Below, one piece after another: positions 1-8,671 of a stretch of DNA of 64,000 nucleotides. The notes below the pieces were generated by a model. The model saw only the letters and a list, made by a program, of their open reading frames with translations. It had not been told where the DNA came from and did no database searches. Position 1 is the stretch's first letter. Every line of letters begins with the position of its first letter. Position numbers and translations under genes: made by a program. Where the stretch lies: assembly GCF_030406775.1 (NCBI RefSeq), contig NZ_CP129119.1, forward strand, positions 1,708,001 to 1,772,000, in the 5' to 3' direction. Source of the stretch: Sporosarcina trichiuri (GTDB taxonomy: Bacteria; Bacillota; Bacilli; Bacillales_A; Planococcaceae).

Positions 1-414
1 ATGGGGATTGCAGAGGAAAATATGTATGTCGTCACGAAGGACAAGGAGGATGTGTCCATTGTCCGCGGCCGCACAGATGCGGAAATCCAGGAAACCGAAG
101 CCTCTTGGTGGGACCGGTTCACGTCATTCTTGAGTGACGAGCAGCCAGCGCGCAAAGCGCTGCACCGCATGGACCTGACCGAAGACGAAGCCGACCGCTA
201 CATTGCAGCGGTTGAAAATGGCTCGTTCCTGTTATACGTTGACAAAGGCGACTTCTGGGATATGGCCGACCACGATGCCGGCAATCTGACCGAGGACATC
301 GGCAAGCGGATGGACACCGGTGAAATTCTGCCGGAGCAAAATGATGCGGCGGAACAGGAGAAGTTTCTCGATGATGCACGGGTGGAGCATCAGAATGCGA
401 AGTATAAGTTGTAA
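1..414 (+). CDS. YflT-type general stress protein, 5' truncated by window edge
   Basis: The reading frame is open from the first base of the window. It aligns with the N-terminal YflT-type domain of two paralogues in this window (31059 and 35133): YVVTK, then RTDAEIQETEASWWDRF, then LLYVDKG. The paralogues have about 25 more N-terminal residues (F-G-x-x-x-E-E-E-L), so the first ATG is probably internal and the true start lies upstream. After the domain there is only a short acidic, hydrophilic tail. YflT proteins are small SigB-linked general stress proteins without a defined activity. A strong terminator follows the stop codon. Confidence 0.75.
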   Translation: MGIAEENMYVVTKDKEDVSIVRGRTDAEIQETEASWWDRFTSFLSDEQPARKALHRMDLTEDEADRYIAAVENGSFLLYVDKGDFWDMADHDAGNLTEDIGKRMDTGEILPEQNDAAEQEKFLDDARVEHQNAKYKL

Positions 415-424
415 GAAGAATAAA

Positions 425-466
425 AGCGGGCCGGCTCTGAGTTGACAGAGCCGGCCCGCTTTTTTT
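425..466. terminator. Rho-independent terminator, probably bidirectional
   Basis: A perfect 15-bp stem (425-439 with 446-460) and a 6-base loop are followed by a T run on the + strand and preceded by an A-rich run, so it can serve the stress gene and the convergent S-layer gene. Confidence 0.9.
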
Positions 467-514
467 GTTATTGTTTTACCAGTGTGTTTTAAGCAGGATA
501 TTCATCGCTACACA

Positions 515-3028
515 TTATCGTGATCTTTTCACTGTAGCACCTGTAGTGAGTGTATTTCCTACTCCATCAGTCAGTTTGTTGCCAGCTGCAGGCTGGATAG
601 TAATTGTTTGTGCTAACTCTTCTTCAGAGAAACCGCCAGTCACTACCGCAGTAGCTTTAGTTTTATCTTTAGAATTTAGCGTTGTTTTGACTTTCTTAGC
701 GACAGTCTTATCGCCTGCCAAAATCTCCATATTGATTGGCGATCCTGTAACGGCCTCGGAGAATGTCAAATCAATTGTGCCATTAACAGTCATAACTGCG
801 GATTCAATTACAGGTGCAACGTTTTCGTTGAAAGTTACCTTCCTTGTATCAGATTCCATGGCTTTTGTTGAACCTTCAGCCTTGATATTTTTGACTGTCA
901 CATAACGTTTCCCTGTTTCATCAATTGAACCGGGTGCCAACTGGAGTACTGCTGTTTGTGCAACTGTTTCATCATCACCCTCTACGACTTCGTTGAGAGT
1001 GACACTTTGCACAGCTACTCCATTGATCGAATAGTTTGCTGTGTTCAATGCAGTGCTTCCGTCTACTTTCTTATCAAACGTAACGTTCACTTTTGTGTTA
1101 TCATCCGCGTCTTGCTCGATTTTTGTTACCTTCACCAGTTCAGCATTCTCTGCCGCAGCATCTTTACCACGTGTGAACGTTACATCTTTTGAAGCTGCAT
1201 TTACGTTATAAGCTGATGCCACGTTTTCGAATGAGAGATTGACATTATATTTTGCGCCTTCTGAATCGGCATCATTTAATAGAGTACCCAATTCCACAAC
1301 TACTTTAGCAGCGTCATCTTCAACTTTTGCTACAACCGCAGATTTATTTACATTCTGCGTAACTCCGTCTGTACGAAGATATGTTCCGGCAATTTTCACT
1401 TTTGAATCCTCTGAGACATTTACTTTTTTGTCGAAAGTGATTTCCAGCAATTCTTTGTCGCCGTCTTTGTCTTTGATGACCTTAGTTGAAGTCACTTCAG
1501 GCGCAGCAGTGTCTTTTGTGAATGTGATAAGGCGTGATGATTCTGCGCCTGTTTCTCCACTTAAATCAGTGTAGTTGTTAACTGTGACAGTTAGAGATCC
1601 ATCGAGCACTTCATTGGTAGTTACTACATATTTCAATGGGTTCGAAACGTCTTTTTCGACAGTCTTCACAGTACCCCCCGACAGATTAATTTCAGGCTTG
1701 CCTGCTAGCTGCTCCGAGAATTCCACAGTGAATTCTTTAGCGCCTGTCTGTGCGATGTTACCTACTGTCGGCGGTGTGCCGTCCTTTTCACCTTTAGTGA
1801 ATGTGGCAGTTGCCGAATTAGCAGCAATGGTGTTGTCCGCCATATCTTTCGCATTTGCAAATTCCACGTTCACCTTCTTGCCAGCGTCCATGCCAGAAGG
1901 CAACGTGAAGAGCACTTCACTGTCACCAGAATTGAAAGAGTTGTCTATATTGTCATCACCGTATACTGTGCCGTTTTCATTAGTATAACGAAGTGTTCCG
2001 AGATCTTTCATAGGTTCAGAGAAGACGACATTGTATTGGGAGGCGTTTACTTTGTCGACAGATACGACCGTCGGTGCCTTTTCATCTTTAGCAATGGTAA
2101 CGATTTCCTGATACTTCTCGATATCTTTGTTATCCATTGTTTTCAATCCGTTAGCAATAACAGTGTATTTGCCTTCCAGGGCATTCTTTGTCTGTACAGT
2201 CAGTGTTTTACCGTCAGTCGAGAGCATCCCTGTCAGTTCGCCTGTTTCATTGGCATTGCCCACACGTGACATCGTGAACACGCCATCCTTGAACTCTCCA
2301 GTTTTTGCGTTAGCAAAGAGGGTTGCCGGGTTGACAGCGTCTGTGAATTTCACTTGGACTTGTGTTGCGCTGACAGCTTCGACGCCTTCGACTTTGAGTT
2401 CAGGAGCCGGAGTTTCGTCGCGTGTTTCGAGTTTGTACAGGAAGATGGCCAGTTCGCCGCGTGTGATTGAATCGACAGTGCCGAAGCGGTTTGCTGTTTT
2501 CCCGTTCGTGATATTGTTGTCGACCAGTGCTGCGACCGCATCTTTGTAGCGCGGTGCTACGTCGCTGAAGCTGACGTTCGCTGCATCGCCTTCGATGCCA
2601 TATGCTTTCGACAGCATGATTGCCGCTTCACCGCGTGTGATCGGAGAGTTTGCGCCAAATGATGTCGTTGTCTTCCCGTTCGCGATGCCTTTCGCTTTCA
2701 ATGCATTCACATATTTCACTGCGCGTGATGGGACATCCGAGAAGCCTGATGCCGGTGCGCTTTCGATTTCTTCTGTTGTCAGTGTCGCTTTTGCGAGGAG
2801 AACCGCCACGTCTACACGTTTGATGCTCTGCTGTGTGCCGAACTGTGTGTCACTGATCCCTTGTGTAATGTTGTTTTCAGACAGGAAGGTGACAGCCTCT
2901 TTGTAACGGTCGCCTACGTCCGTGAATTTCATATCTTGTGCGAATGCTGCCGGCACGACTGCGGACGCAACGAGTGTCGCTGTCGCTGCGCTTGCAACGA
3001 ATTTCGAATAGTTAGTAGTTTTTTTCAT
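515..3028 (-). CDS. S-layer protein with three N-terminal SLH domains and Ig-like repeats
   Basis: 837-residue secreted protein. A signal peptide (MKKTTNYSKF, hydrophobic core, AFA at about 28-30) is followed by three SLH domains at about residues 33-82, 95-145 and 150-205, with FxDV and GxxxxxFG.xxxITRGE signatures. SLH domains bind secondary cell-wall polymer and hold the protein on the wall. The rest is a chain of SbsA/Big-like beta domains (FTDAVNPAT, FSEPMKDLG, FSEQLAGKP, FDKKVNVSED, FDKKVDGST, FSEAVTGSP), each about 100 residues. This is the usual plan of a Bacillales S-layer subunit. The ribosome site AAAGGAAG lies upstream of the ATG. The coding sequence is less GC-rich than its neighbours, as expected for a very highly expressed gene. 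No sorting signal is present. It could be a major surface adhesin rather than the lattice protein. Confidence 0.88.
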   Translation of the reverse strand: MKKTTNYSKFVASAATATLVASAVVPAAFAQDMKFTDVGDRYKEAVTFLSENNITQGISDTQFGTQQSIKRVDVAVLLAKATLTTEEIESAPASGFSDVPSRAVKYVNALKAKGIANGKTTTSFGANSPITRGEAAIMLSKAYGIEGDAANVSFSDVAPRYKDAVAALVDNNITNGKTANRFGTVDSITRGELAIFLYKLETRDETPAPELKVEGVEAVSATQVQVKFTDAVNPATLFANAKTGEFKDGVFTMSRVGNANETGELTGMLSTDGKTLTVQTKNALEGKYTVIANGLKTMDNKDIEKYQEIVTIAKDEKAPTVVSVDKVNASQYNVVFSEPMKDLGTLRYTNENGTVYGDDNIDNSFNSGDSEVLFTLPSGMDAGKKVNVEFANAKDMADNTIAANSATATFTKGEKDGTPPTVGNIAQTGAKEFTVEFSEQLAGKPEINLSGGTVKTVEKDVSNPLKYVVTTNEVLDGSLTVTVNNYTDLSGETGAESSRLITFTKDTAAPEVTSTKVIKDKDGDKELLEITFDKKVNVSEDSKVKIAGTYLRTDGVTQNVNKSAVVAKVEDDAAKVVVELGTLLNDADSEGAKYNVNLSFENVASAYNVNAASKDVTFTRGKDAAAENAELVKVTKIEQDADDNTKVNVTFDKKVDGSTALNTANYSINGVAVQSVTLNEVVEGDDETVAQTAVLQLAPGSIDETGKRYVTVKNIKAEGSTKAMESDTRKVTFNENVAPVIESAVMTVNGTIDLTFSEAVTGSPINMEILAGDKTVAKKVKTTLNSKDKTKATAVVTGGFSEEELAQTITIQPAAGNKLTDGVGNTLTTGATVKRSR

Positions 3029-3280
3029 AATGAAATATCTTCCTTTCTTAGCGGAACTTCGATTCTATCCCCTCAAAAGAAGAATAGGAATCTATTATAC
3101 GACACTACCCTCTAAATGCATACAGGTAAACATTACGGGTACATGTCAATATTTCCAGACTCGTAACTCCCCTGAAATATAGTTTCATATTTTCATACAT
3201 ATAAAAACTTCTAATTCACAGAAAATAACATCTAGGAATGCTATATACGGACGAAAATACCTCCTTCTGTTTCCATAAAG
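3029..3280 (-). promoter_or_regulatory. Long leader/promoter region of the S-layer gene
   Basis: About 250 non-coding bases. On the minus strand a TATAAT box lies at 3099-3094, giving a leader of about 60 nt. A second candidate start has TTGACA at 3150-3145 but no good -10. S-layer genes often use multiple promoters and stable leaders. Positions are read by eye. Confidence 0.45.
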
Positions 3281-3328
3281 AAAAACCGCAGGGAGCCGGT
3301 GTGCATACGCCCGGTCCATACGGTTTTC
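3281..3328 (-). terminator. Terminator of pgcA
   Basis: On the minus strand AAAACCG and CGGTTTT close an imperfect stem with an inner CCGG pairing, followed by a T run. It lies just downstream of the pgcA stop codon. Confidence 0.65.
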
Positions 3329-3350
3329 ATCCAACACAGCAGTTGCCGAT

Positions 3351-5075
3351 TCACTTGCGCCGTTCCTCCGTGAGCGCCGCCATGGCAATCTCGAGTGCGT
3401 CCCGCTTTTTTACGGCTTCCATGCCCGTTTCTGCACAGACGCCAATATAGAACTTGCATTTCGGTTCGGTGCCGGACGGCCTGATGCAGCACCAGGACCC
3501 ATCGGCGAGCTGGAATTTCAGGACATTCGCCCGCGGCAGTCCGGTCGTTGTTTCGGCTCCGTCGGCGTTCCGGATGATACCTGTCTCGTAATCCTCGACA
3601 GCTGCCACCTGCTGTCCCGCAATCTCTTCCGGCGGATCGGCACGGAACGAATCCATCAGCCTGGCAATCGTCTCCGTCCCTTCTTTTCCCGGAACGGTGA
3701 TGGATTGCAGCCCTTCCCGGTAATAGCCGACTTCCTTATAGAGGGCCTGCAGTTCCGCATGCAAAGAACTGCCGAGGCTCTTGTAGTAGGCTGCCGCTTC
3801 CGCAGCGAGGACTGCGGCCTGGACGGCATCCTTGTCCCGGACGAAATCGGCCGCCAGATAGCCGTAGCTTTCTTCGTAGCCGAACAGGAATTCATACTCC
3901 CCGGAGTCCGCATATTCTTCGATCTTCTCGGAAATGTACTTGAAGCCGGTCAGCGTGTCTTCCGTCTTCACTCCATATCGTGCTGCAATCTCTTTTCCCA
4001 TCTCGGATGTCACGATCGTCTTCAGCAGCAGTCCGTTGTCCGGCAGCGTGCCCGCCTGCTTTCGCTGTTCAAGCAGATAGCGCAGCAGCAGTGCGCCGAG
4101 CTGGTTCCCTGTCAGAAGATCATAGCCGCCGGTCGGCAGGGCGATGGCTGCGCCGAGACGGTCGGCGTCAGGATCCGTTGCCAGCAGCAGATCCGCGTCC
4201 TCTTTCGCGCCGAGCTGGATGGCAAGCCGGAATGCCTCCTTTTCTTCAGGATTCGGATATGGCACTGTCGAAAAGTCGGGATCCGGCTGTTCCTGTTCCG
4301 GCACGACCGTGACCTGTGTATAGCCGAAGTTCTCAAGCGCCTGCTGGACCGGCACGCTGCCTGTCCCATGGATCGGTGTATAGACGATCTTGACATCGTC
4401 CCGCGGGAAATCGCCGTATTTCAGGCGCTTCAGCTGCTTCTGGTACGTTTCATCGATCCCTTCGGCGAGGATTGTCATCAGCCCTCCGGCTTTCAGCTCA
4501 TCCTCATCGAGTACCGGGATCGCAAACAGATCATCGATTTCTCCCATATAAGCAACGATCGCATCCGCTTTCTCCGGAGGCAGCTGCCCTCCGTCTTCCC
4601 CGTACACTTTGAAGCCGTTGTACTCTTTCGGATTGTGGCTCGCTGTGATGACTACGCCGCTGAATGCGTCCAGTTCGCGGATCGCATACGACAGCTGCGG
4701 CGTCGGCCGCGGCTCGGCGAATACGAATGTGCGGATGCCGTGCGCTCCGAGCACCCGCGCAGTTTCCACCGCGAATCCCTTTGACTGGTGGCGTGTGTCG
4801 TACGCGATGGCAGCCCCGCGATGCTTCGCTGCCGGTCCGTATTGCCCGATCATCCGGGCAAGCCCTTCTGCAACCCGTCGGATCGTATGGATGTTCATCC
4901 GGTTCGTGCCGGCTCCGAGCATGCCCCGCATGCCCCCTGTGCCGAACTCGAGCCAGCGGTAGAACCGTTCGGTGATCTCACTCTCGTTCCCTGCAATCGC
5001 TTCCAAATCGGACGTCAGCTGTTCTTCCAATCCGGCATTCTTCCATTGTTCGTATGCTGTCATGATGTCTGTCAT
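3351..5075 (-). CDS. pgcA: Alpha-phosphoglucomutase
   Basis: 574-residue phospho-sugar mutase interconverting glucose 6-phosphate and glucose 1-phosphate in the cytosol. The glucose 1-phosphate feeds GalU (encoded at 8672) for UDP-glucose, used in teichoic acid glycosylation and glycolipid anchor synthesis. Visible motifs: active-site phosphoserine S146 in TASHNPKEYNGFK, metal loop DPDADR at about 301-306, sugar-binding GYEESYGYL, and the C-terminal phosphate loop RPSGTEPK. Length matches B. subtilis PgcA (about 580). I chose the ATG at 5075 because AAGGAGAG lies 8 bases upstream; the open frame extends 54 codons further but without family similarity or a ribosome site. It is transcribed divergently from the glycosyltransferase operon. 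Confidence 0.95.
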   Translation of the reverse strand: MTDIMTAYEQWKNAGLEEQLTSDLEAIAGNESEITERFYRWLEFGTGGMRGMLGAGTNRMNIHTIRRVAEGLARMIGQYGPAAKHRGAAIAYDTRHQSKGFAVETARVLGAHGIRTFVFAEPRPTPQLSYAIRELDAFSGVVITASHNPKEYNGFKVYGEDGGQLPPEKADAIVAYMGEIDDLFAIPVLDEDELKAGGLMTILAEGIDETYQKQLKRLKYGDFPRDDVKIVYTPIHGTGSVPVQQALENFGYTQVTVVPEQEQPDPDFSTVPYPNPEEKEAFRLAIQLGAKEDADLLLATDPDADRLGAAIALPTGGYDLLTGNQLGALLLRYLLEQRKQAGTLPDNGLLLKTIVTSEMGKEIAARYGVKTEDTLTGFKYISEKIEEYADSGEYEFLFGYEESYGYLAADFVRDKDAVQAAVLAAEAAAYYKSLGSSLHAELQALYKEVGYYREGLQSITVPGKEGTETIARLMDSFRADPPEEIAGQQVAAVEDYETGIIRNADGAETTTGLPRANVLKFQLADGSWCCIRPSGTEPKCKFYIGVCAETGMEAVKKRDALEIAMAALTEERRK

Positions 5076-5268
5076 CGCAGTTTCTCTCCTTATCAGCCGG
5101 CTTGCAGCCAGTTTCAGCCATTCTACCCCAAGTATACGATGATGCCGTGCGGACAGCAAAGGATTCAAAGCGCCGCTCTCTGCTGCCGGAACGGCGGGCG
5201 GCACTGTATTAACCGGCCGGTTCATGGTAAAATGCACACTAAGCTACAACGAATAAAGGAGAGCACAT

Positions 5269-6192
5269 ATGGAAATTGCAGTTTTAGTCCCCTGTTACAA
5301 CGAAGAGCAGACGATCGGCAATGTCATTGATGACTTCAGGCGTGAATTGCCGGACGCGACAATCTATGTCTATGACAACAACTCTTCGGACCGTACATCC
5401 GAGGTAGCGAGAGCGCATGGGGCAGTCGTCCGCTTCGAGCCGCGCCAGGGAAAGGGCAACGTCGTCCGGTCCATGTTCCGCGATATCGAAGCAGACTACT
5501 ATATCATGGTCGACGGTGACGATACATACCCGGCGGAATTCGTGCACGAGATCCTGGCACCTCTTGAAACAGGCGAAGCCAACCTGGTGATCGGCGACCG
5601 CCTGTCGAACGGCACGTATTTCGATGAAAACAAACGGAAATTCCACGGATTCGGCAACAACCTTGTGAAAGGCCTCATCAATAAGCTGTACAAAAGCAAC
5701 ATTACGGACATCATGACCGGCTACCGCGGGTTCGACCGGCTGTTCGTCAAGTCGATGCCGGTGACAAGCCCGGGATTCGAAATCGAGACCGAGATGTCCA
5801 TCCATGCACTCGATAACCGGTTCCTCATCAAAGAGGTGCCGATCGATTACCGGGATCGGCCCGAGGGCAGCGAGTCAAAACTGAATACGGTCACGGACGG
5901 ATTGAAAGTTCTGCGTATGATCTTCACTTTATTCAAAGATTACAAGCCACTGCTGTTCTTCTCCGTGTGGGCGGCTGTCTTCCTCGTGCTCGGACTCGCT
6001 GCCGGCACGCCGGTCATCGTGGAATTCATCCAGACGGGGTTCATCGCCAAAGTGCCTTCCGCCATACTCGCTGTCGGCTTCGTGATGCTTGCGATGCTGT
6101 CGTTCGCATGCGGGCTGATCCTCGATACTGTCGCGGGCACGCACCGCAAAAATTATGAACTGCAGCTGAACCGCATTGCGGAAAGACGGTGA
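5269..6192 (+). CDS. Family 2 glycosyltransferase (polyprenyl-phosphate sugar synthase type)
   Basis: 307 residues. The N-terminal GT-A domain has VLVPCYNEE at 6-14 and the nucleotide-sugar/metal motif DGDD at 82-85, as in DPM1/ArnC/CsbB enzymes. Two C-terminal membrane helices lie at about 228-250 and 262-290. These enzymes transfer a sugar from its nucleotide form to undecaprenyl phosphate on the inner membrane face. Start ATG has AAAGGAG upstream. It is the first gene of a tight four-gene operon: its stop is about 10 bases before the next start, which is followed by an 8-base and a 14-base overlap. The sugar is unknown; UDP-glucose is plausible because galU lies next door. Operon context suggests step one of a three-component wall-polymer or protein glycosylation system. 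Confidence 0.85.
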   Translation: MEIAVLVPCYNEEQTIGNVIDDFRRELPDATIYVYDNNSSDRTSEVARAHGAVVRFEPRQGKGNVVRSMFRDIEADYYIMVDGDDTYPAEFVHEILAPLETGEANLVIGDRLSNGTYFDENKRKFHGFGNNLVKGLINKLYKSNITDIMTGYRGFDRLFVKSMPVTSPGFEIETEMSIHALDNRFLIKEVPIDYRDRPEGSESKLNTVTDGLKVLRMIFTLFKDYKPLLFFSVWAAVFLVLGLAAGTPVIVEFIQTGFIAKVPSAILAVGFVMLAMLSFACGLILDTVAGTHRKNYELQLNRIAERR

Positions 6193-6202
6193 GCGCATGC
6201 CC

Positions 6203-7936
6203 ATGAAGATTGTGCGCTGGGCTGTGATCGTTCTGCTCGGCCTGTATCTCGGCGGCTCGATGATCTTCTTCTTCACACCGATCCGGAATACGCCTGTATG
6301 GGCGATCCTGCTCGTATCCGCAGCCATGGCGGTGTTCGTCTGGCTCGCCCTCCGGTTCTGGCCGATGCTTCGGGCGATGACGCGCGCCAAACGGATCAGC
6401 TACATTCTATTCGGCATACTGTTCCCGCTTTACATCGCCGCGAGCATCCGCGGGGAGCAGCCGTTCCTGACCGATAACCATATCGTCGTCATCCTGGCCG
6501 TCTGGCTCGGTGTCACGCTCGGGGTGCTGGCCATTGTTACTGCCATCATTTACGGAGCGCTTTCCGTGCGGCTGCAGCCGAAGGGTCAGCGGGTTTCCGT
6601 CTGGAAAGTGTTGCTGTATGCCCTCCCCACCCTGCTCGTCTCCGCCTATTTCCTGGCAGCTTTCTATCCGGGTGCGATGACGCCGGATTCACTGGCGCAA
6701 TGGGATCAGGCGCTGACACACAAATATACGGACTGGCATCCGGTTGTCCATACGATGCTTCTGAGCGTTCTGCTGTCCATCTGGAAGTCGCCTGCCATCG
6801 TCGCGATCTTCCAGATCCTTCTGATCAGTGCGGCTGCCGGTGTCACCGGCCGCGCGCTGGAGGAAGCCCGGGTGCCGAAATGGGCGATCTGGCTCGTGCT
6901 GATCGTTTTCGCGATCAGTCCGGTCCATGCGATCTCTTCCATCACCCTCTGGAAAGATGTCGCTTACAGTGCCGCCCTGTTCCTGTTCTCGATCCTCATG
7001 TTCAAGATCGTGCGGACGGGCGGACGGGTGCTCGCCGGATGGCCGTTCCTCGCCCTGTACGCGCTGACCGGCTTCATGGTGATGTTTTTCCGTCATAACG
7101 GCTTCCCGGTATTCCTGATCGTGACGGCCTTCATCCTCATCATGTATCGGCCGTACTGGCTCAAGCTGTTCCCGGTGGCAGCTGTGATGGTGCTCATCTA
7201 TCAGATTGTCGTCCATCCCGTCTATACGAAACTTGAAGTCCATCCGTCCGACCCGCAGGAGATGCTGAGCATCCCGACACAGCAGATCGCGGCCATCGTG
7301 ACGGAAGGCGGGGACATCACGGACAAACAGAGGGACTACGTCAACCGGATCTTCCCGATCGACAAGTGGCATGAGAAATACAACCCGTACAGCGTCGACT
7401 CCATCAAGTTCTCGTGGGGCGACTACAACCGGTTCACGATCTATGACGACTGGGGCCGGTACGGGCGGACGTATCTCCAGCTCGTGAAACAGAATCCGGA
7501 GATCGCAGCGGGCGCGCTGTTCAGACAGACATCGCTCGTCTGGCAGATCAACCAGCCGGAAGACGGGTATACGAGCAAATACGTGACGCATATCTACCGG
7601 AATAACGAGTATGGGCTCGTCAACCCTGTGCTGAATGAAGAACGCCGTCTCCATGCGTACAATTATCTGAAAGACGCGGATGAGTCCATCCCGTTCCTGT
7701 GGCGCCCGGCCTTCTATACAGCACTTGCCCTGCTGTTCACGTATATCGCCTACTTGCGCAACAACTGGCGTGCATGGCTGCTGCTGCTGCCGGTCGCATT
7801 GAATACGGGAGCCGTGTTTGTCGGCATCCCGGCACAGGATTTCCGGTACTTGCTGGCCAATTCGATGATCATGCTGCCATTCCTGCTGATCAGCCTCGTG
7901 CCATTTGAACCGATGGAGGTGACTGACGATGACTGA
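6203..7936 (+). CDS. DUF6020-type multi-spanning membrane protein, candidate GT-C glycosyltransferase
   Basis: About 578 residues with about ten hydrophobic helices in the N-terminal two thirds and the extreme C terminus, and a large, presumably extracytoplasmic, hydrophilic loop (about 360-500) rich in Tyr and Trp. It resembles the DUF6020 family, whose members often sit beside glycosyltransferases. I recognise no catalytic motif with certainty; the acidic pair expected of GT-C enzymes could not be fixed. Two in-frame ATGs (6197, 6203) follow GGTGAG; spacing favours 6203. In this operon it is the natural candidate for the enzyme that moves the lipid-linked sugar onto an extracytoplasmic acceptor. 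Function is inferred from context only. Confidence 0.65.
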   Translation: MKIVRWAVIVLLGLYLGGSMIFFFTPIRNTPVWAILLVSAAMAVFVWLALRFWPMLRAMTRAKRISYILFGILFPLYIAASIRGEQPFLTDNHIVVILAVWLGVTLGVLAIVTAIIYGALSVRLQPKGQRVSVWKVLLYALPTLLVSAYFLAAFYPGAMTPDSLAQWDQALTHKYTDWHPVVHTMLLSVLLSIWKSPAIVAIFQILLISAAAGVTGRALEEARVPKWAIWLVLIVFAISPVHAISSITLWKDVAYSAALFLFSILMFKIVRTGGRVLAGWPFLALYALTGFMVMFFRHNGFPVFLIVTAFILIMYRPYWLKLFPVAAVMVLIYQIVVHPVYTKLEVHPSDPQEMLSIPTQQIAAIVTEGGDITDKQRDYVNRIFPIDKWHEKYNPYSVDSIKFSWGDYNRFTIYDDWGRYGRTYLQLVKQNPEIAAGALFRQTSLVWQINQPEDGYTSKYVTHIYRNNEYGLVNPVLNEERRLHAYNYLKDADESIPFLWRPAFYTALALLFTYIAYLRNNWRAWLLLLPVALNTGAVFVGIPAQDFRYLLANSMIMLPFLLISLVPFEPMEVTDDD

Positions 7937-8273
7937 GACCCGCACGACTTCACCGATCGGCATCGTACTGATGATTGCAGCCGCGTTCAGCACAGCGAGC
8001 GGACAGTTTTTCTGGAAACTCGCTGCCGGCGGCGGACTGTTCGACTGGCACTTGTGGGCCGGATTCGTGCTGTACGGTCTCGGCGCTGTCCTGATGACCG
8101 TCGCCTTCCGTTTCGGCCGGCTGTCCGTGCTCCATCCGCTGCTGACGGTCGGCTACGTGATCGCCCTCATCTACGGTGTCGCCTTCCTGAATGAACCGCT
8201 CAGCCTTCCGCTGCTGGCCGGCACGGTCCTCATCCTGGCCGGCGTCTGGCTCGTAGGGGGTGACAGTCATTAA
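7929..8273 (+). CDS. Small EamA/SMR-like membrane protein (flippase half 1)
   Basis: 114 residues with four predicted helices and the DMT-fold signature AFSTASGQFFWKLA near the N terminus and PLLTVGYVIALIYGVAFLNE in helix 3-4. It overlaps the preceding gene by 8 bases and the next by 14, so translation is coupled. Size and fold match ArnE/ArnF and other SMR-like subunits, which act as pairs and can flip lipid-linked sugars. Role as half of a heterodimeric undecaprenyl-phosphate-sugar flippase is an inference from the neighbouring glycosyltransferase. A drug exporter of the SMR family is the main alternative. Confidence 0.75.
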   Translation: MTETRTTSPIGIVLMIAAAFSTASGQFFWKLAAGGGLFDWHLWAGFVLYGLGAVLMTVAFRFGRLSVLHPLLTVGYVIALIYGVAFLNEPLSLPLLAGTVLILAGVWLVGGDSH

Positions 8274-8604
8274 CTGGCTGCTTGCATTGATGCTGCTCGT
8301 CATGACATGGTGCGGCGCTTTCGGAGGCTATTTCCTGAAACTCGCGTCCGGCACCGATCTGAAGTTTGAACGTCCGGCGCTGATCCGCCGTCTGATCATC
8401 GGGCTGCTCAGTTACGGCGCAGGCGCTGTGCTCAATATTTTCGCACTGCGCTATATGGCATACACGATAGTATTCCCGCTGACGTCGATCACGTACATCT
8501 GGACGTTCATCCTGTCCTATGTGCTGCTCGGCGAACCGATCACGAAGCGCAAGATTGCAGGTGTCGTGCTTATCATGGCCGGCGCCGTCTGTCTCGTGCT
8601 GTAG
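8260..8604 (+). CDS. Small EamA/SMR-like membrane protein (flippase half 2)
   Basis: 114 residues, four helices. It is a divergent sister of the preceding protein: GAFGGYFLKLASG matches ASGQFFWKLAAGG, and TSITYIWTFILSYVLLGE matches TVGYVIALIYGVAFLNE. The annotated start is GTG at 8260 inside the previous gene. An AGGGGGTG stretch overlaps that GTG, so the real initiation codon could instead be an ATT a few codons on; the start is uncertain. Paired small transporters of unequal sequence are typical of obligate heterodimers. Last gene of the operon, followed by a strong terminator. Confidence 0.75.
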   Translation: MTVINWLLALMLLVMTWCGAFGGYFLKLASGTDLKFERPALIRRLIIGLLSYGAGAVLNIFALRYMAYTIVFPLTSITYIWTFILSYVLLGEPITKRKIAGVVLIMAGAVCLVL

Positions 8605-8612
8605 GAATGAAG

Positions 8613-8657
8613 AAACCGCATGGTATCAGGGGAGTGATCCTGACACCATGCGGTTTT
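8613..8657. terminator. Bidirectional terminator between glycosylation operon and galU
   Basis: A long near-perfect stem (AAACCGCATGGT with ACCATGCGGTTT, extended by TCAGG/CCTGA) is flanked by an A run on the left and a T run on the right. Confidence 0.88.
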
Positions 8658-8671
8658 TCTATTGCAGCTTA

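Noticed and set aside
3705..4784. 359-codon + strand frame opposite pgcA
   Set aside because: Shadow frame; pgcA carries all family motifs on the other strand.
5076..5237. Longer N terminus for PgcA
   Set aside because: The 54 extra codons lack family similarity, and AAGGAGAG is correctly spaced only for the ATG at 5075.
6689..7993. 434-codon antisense frame opposite the DUF6020 gene
   Set aside because: Shadow frame of a GC-rich gene: rich in Arg, Asp and His, no ribosome site, no family resemblance. The + strand frame has clear membrane helices and operon overlaps.
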